Of a DNA stretch of 6,785 nucleotides, positions 5,592 through 6,785 are shown piece by piece (position 1 is the stretch's first letter; every line of letters begins with the position of its first letter). The position numbers were made by a program, and so were the translations under genes. The stretch is from Leptolyngbyaceae cyanobacterium M65_K2018_010 (GTDB taxonomy: Bacteria; Cyanobacteriota; Cyanobacteriia; Phormidesmidales; Phormidesmidaceae): assembly GCA_015295885.1 (NCBI GenBank), contig DVEE01000145.1, positions 1-6,785 on the forward strand, written 5' to 3'. Below the pieces are notes generated by a model. The model worked only from the letters and a program-made list of their open reading frames with translations. It was not told the DNA's origin and did not search any database.

Positions 5592-5600
5592 TTTATCGCT

Positions 5601-6648
5601 GTGGTCAAAAAATCTGTGGCAAGCTTGACGGCAGCCGACTTAGCTGGCAAGCGGGTGCTGGTGCGAGCCGACTTTAACGTTCCCCTGGATGATCAGGGCA
5701 ACATCACGGACGATACGCGCATTCGGGCGGCCCTACCGACCATCCAAGACCTGACTAGCAAGGGCGCCAAGGTGATTTTGACCAGCCACTTCGGTCGTCC
5801 TAAGGCCCAGGTGGTTGAGAGTATGCGCCTCACCCCCGTGGCGAAGCGTCTGGAGGAACTGTTGGGCCAGCCGGTGATTAAGTGCGACGATTGCATTGGC
5901 GAGGCCGTCGCCGCCGCCGTGAATGGCCTGGCCAATGGTCAAGTCGCCCTGCTGGAAAATGTACGGTTCTACGCCGGCGAAGAGGCCAACGATCCTGAGT
6001 TTGCCAAGCAGTTGGCGGCCAATGCCGATCTCTACGTGAACGATGCCTTTGGGACGGCCCACCGTGCCCACGCCTCGACCGCTGGGGTAACGGCGTATCT
6101 CAGTCCCTCGGTAGCTGGCTACCTGATTGAGAAGGAGCTACAGTACCTGCAAGCGGCCATTGAAAACCCCCAACGGCCCTTGGCGGCCATCATTGGCGGC
6201 TCTAAGGTATCCAGCAAAATCGGTGTGATCGAGACCCTGCTGGAGAAGGTGGACAAGCTACTGATCGGCGGTGGCATGATCTTCACTTTTTACAAAGCCC
6301 GGGGCCTCAGTGTAGGCAAGTCTCTGGTGGAAGAGGACAAGCTCGAGTTGGCCCAAGCCCTAGAGGCCAAGGCCAAGGAGCGGGGTGTTGATTTGCTCCT
6401 GCCCACCGATGTGGTAGTGGCTGACAACTTCGCCGCCGATGCCAACGCCCAAACCGTGAGCATTGACGCTAGCGGAACTCACCGGTCAGGGCGTGACCAC
6501 GATTATCGGCGGCGGGGACTCGGTGGCGGCGGTGGAAAAAGTGGGCGTGGCGGACAAAATGAGCCACATTTCCACCGGCGGCGGGGCCAGCCTGGAACTG
6601 CTGGAAGGCAAAGAGTTGCCAGGTATTGCCGTCCTCGATGATGCCTAG
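5601..6648 (+). pseudogene. pgk: Phosphoglycerate kinase with internal deletion and frameshift
   Basis: Phosphoglycerate kinase interconverts 1,3-bisphosphoglycerate + ADP and 3-phosphoglycerate + ATP in glycolysis and the Calvin cycle. Residues 1-290 are normal: substrate-binding R22, D24 and N26 in RADFN, R40, HFGRP (63-67), R122 in ENVRF, R155 in the NDAFGTAHRAH segment, and GGSKVSSK (199-206). After VSIDA (A290, codon 6468-6470) the frame becomes meaningless and stops at 6641. The true C terminus continues in another frame from about 6466 to TAG 6648: TLAELTG, TIIGGGDSVAAVEKVG, SHISTGGGASLELLEG. About 51 residues are absent between the two parts, including the GLDIGP and WNGPMGVFE segments needed for nucleotide binding, so any product would be inactive. 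Intact cyanobacterial Pgk is about 400 residues; 290 + 60 remain. Since the rest shows no decay, the break is recent or a sequencing/assembly fault. Confidence 0.93.
6466..6470 (+). other. Deletion junction in pgk with 5-bp microhomology
   Basis: The bases ACGCT serve both as the end of the codons for D289-A290 of the left part and as the start of the TL codons of the right part. This is the pattern left when DNA between two short direct repeats is lost. The inferred loss, about 158 bp from family length, leaves remainder 2 on division by 3, which matches the observed frame change. Confidence 0.7.
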
Positions 6649-6785
6649 GGCATGGTAAAACCAGGTTTCAGAGTTAGGGGGCAGTGGGGGCTGGGTGCGG
6701 CTGATTCGCCCGGCCTGCTGCCCGCTGGAGTAAAACCGTGGAGATTGCCTAGGGCGATCGCTCGCGGCCATCTTGAGATGGTGGC
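6649..6785. other. Tail after pgk without a recognisable gene
   Basis: The 137 bases contain a HIP1 octamer (6754-6761) and a short inverted repeat, CCATCT (6768-6773) with AGATGG (6776-6781). No coding sequence could be supported on either strand, and no terminator with a T run is visible. Confidence 0.5.

Larger units (their letters stand above)
5380..5600. promoter_or_regulatory. Divergent uspA / pgk control region
   Basis: This 221-bp spacer holds the tandem repeat at 5447-5472, the palindrome AGGCCC-A-GGGCCT (5468-5480) and an AGCTTC/GAAGCT inverted repeat (5521-5526 with 5541-5546). Promoters are not clear-cut. For pgk a weak pair is TTTGTC (5535-5540), 16 bp, TAATAA (5557-5562). For uspA the minus strand has a -10-like TAATAT at 5450-5445 with no recognisable -35, which would suit an activator-dependent promoter. 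Confidence 0.5.

Noticed and set aside
6455..6485. Programmed ribosomal frameshift in pgk
   Set aside because: A frameshift would not explain about 51 missing conserved residues, and there is no slippery heptamer or downstream structure at the junction.
6463..6648. A separate small gene starting TTG at 6463
   Set aside because: Its product is the ordinary C-terminal end of Pgk (GGGDS and STGGGASLE motifs), detached by the deletion, not an independent gene.
6469..6771. Minus-strand open frame across the pgk end
   Set aside because: Most of it is antisense to the Pgk C terminus, and the rest has no known domain or ribosome-binding site.

Overview
This window looks like the chromosome of a cyanobacterium, probably a GC-rich one of the filamentous Leptolyngbya-like type (the genus level is a guess). 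Three things support this: seven copies of the cyanobacterial HIP1 octamer GCGATCGC (184, 1141, 1212, 2362, 3712, 4843, 6754), a DNA polymerase I carrying an extra segment of the kind seen in cyanobacterial PolA, and protein sequences of the RbgA, Usp and Pgk genes that read like cyanobacterial versions.

Layout from left to right: (1) 1-1551 (+), the 3' part of polA, cut by the window edge. (2) 1552-1788, a gene-free stretch with one hairpin. (3) 1789-2535 (+), a membrane-anchored SIMPL-domain (DUF541) protein. It converges on and overlaps by 14 bp (4) 2522-3400 (-), the circularly permuted ribosome-assembly GTPase RbgA/YlqF. (5) 3495-4049 (-), a PadR-family repressor. (6) 4050-4263, a divergent control region with two well-formed, face-to-face sigma-70-type promoters whose -10 boxes abut inside the palindrome TGTATATACA, plus flanking inverted and direct repeats. 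(7) 4264-4938 (+), a Coq4-family protein with an intact HDxxHx11E motif. (8) 4972-5379 (-), a small universal stress protein. (9) 5380-5600, a second divergent region with a perfectly abutting pair of 13-bp repeats. (10) 5601-6648 (+), pgk, which is broken: about 51 codons are missing and the reading frame shifts at a 5-bp microhomology. (11) 6649-6785, a tail with no gene.

Most of the window is housekeeping: replication and repair, 50S ribosome assembly, central carbon metabolism, stress response. The part that looks like a small self-contained regulatory unit is padR plus the coq4-like gene. One control region serves both, and the operator-like palindrome sits where a repressor would block both promoters. 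What a Coq4 homologue does in an organism group that makes plastoquinone rather than ubiquinone is open. The damaged pgk is the other point needing attention: in a phototroph this enzyme should be indispensable, so the deletion is either an assembly or sequence error, a mixed population, or evidence of a second pgk elsewhere. I saw no mobile element, CRISPR array, tRNA, rRNA or defence system, and no wholly novel system.
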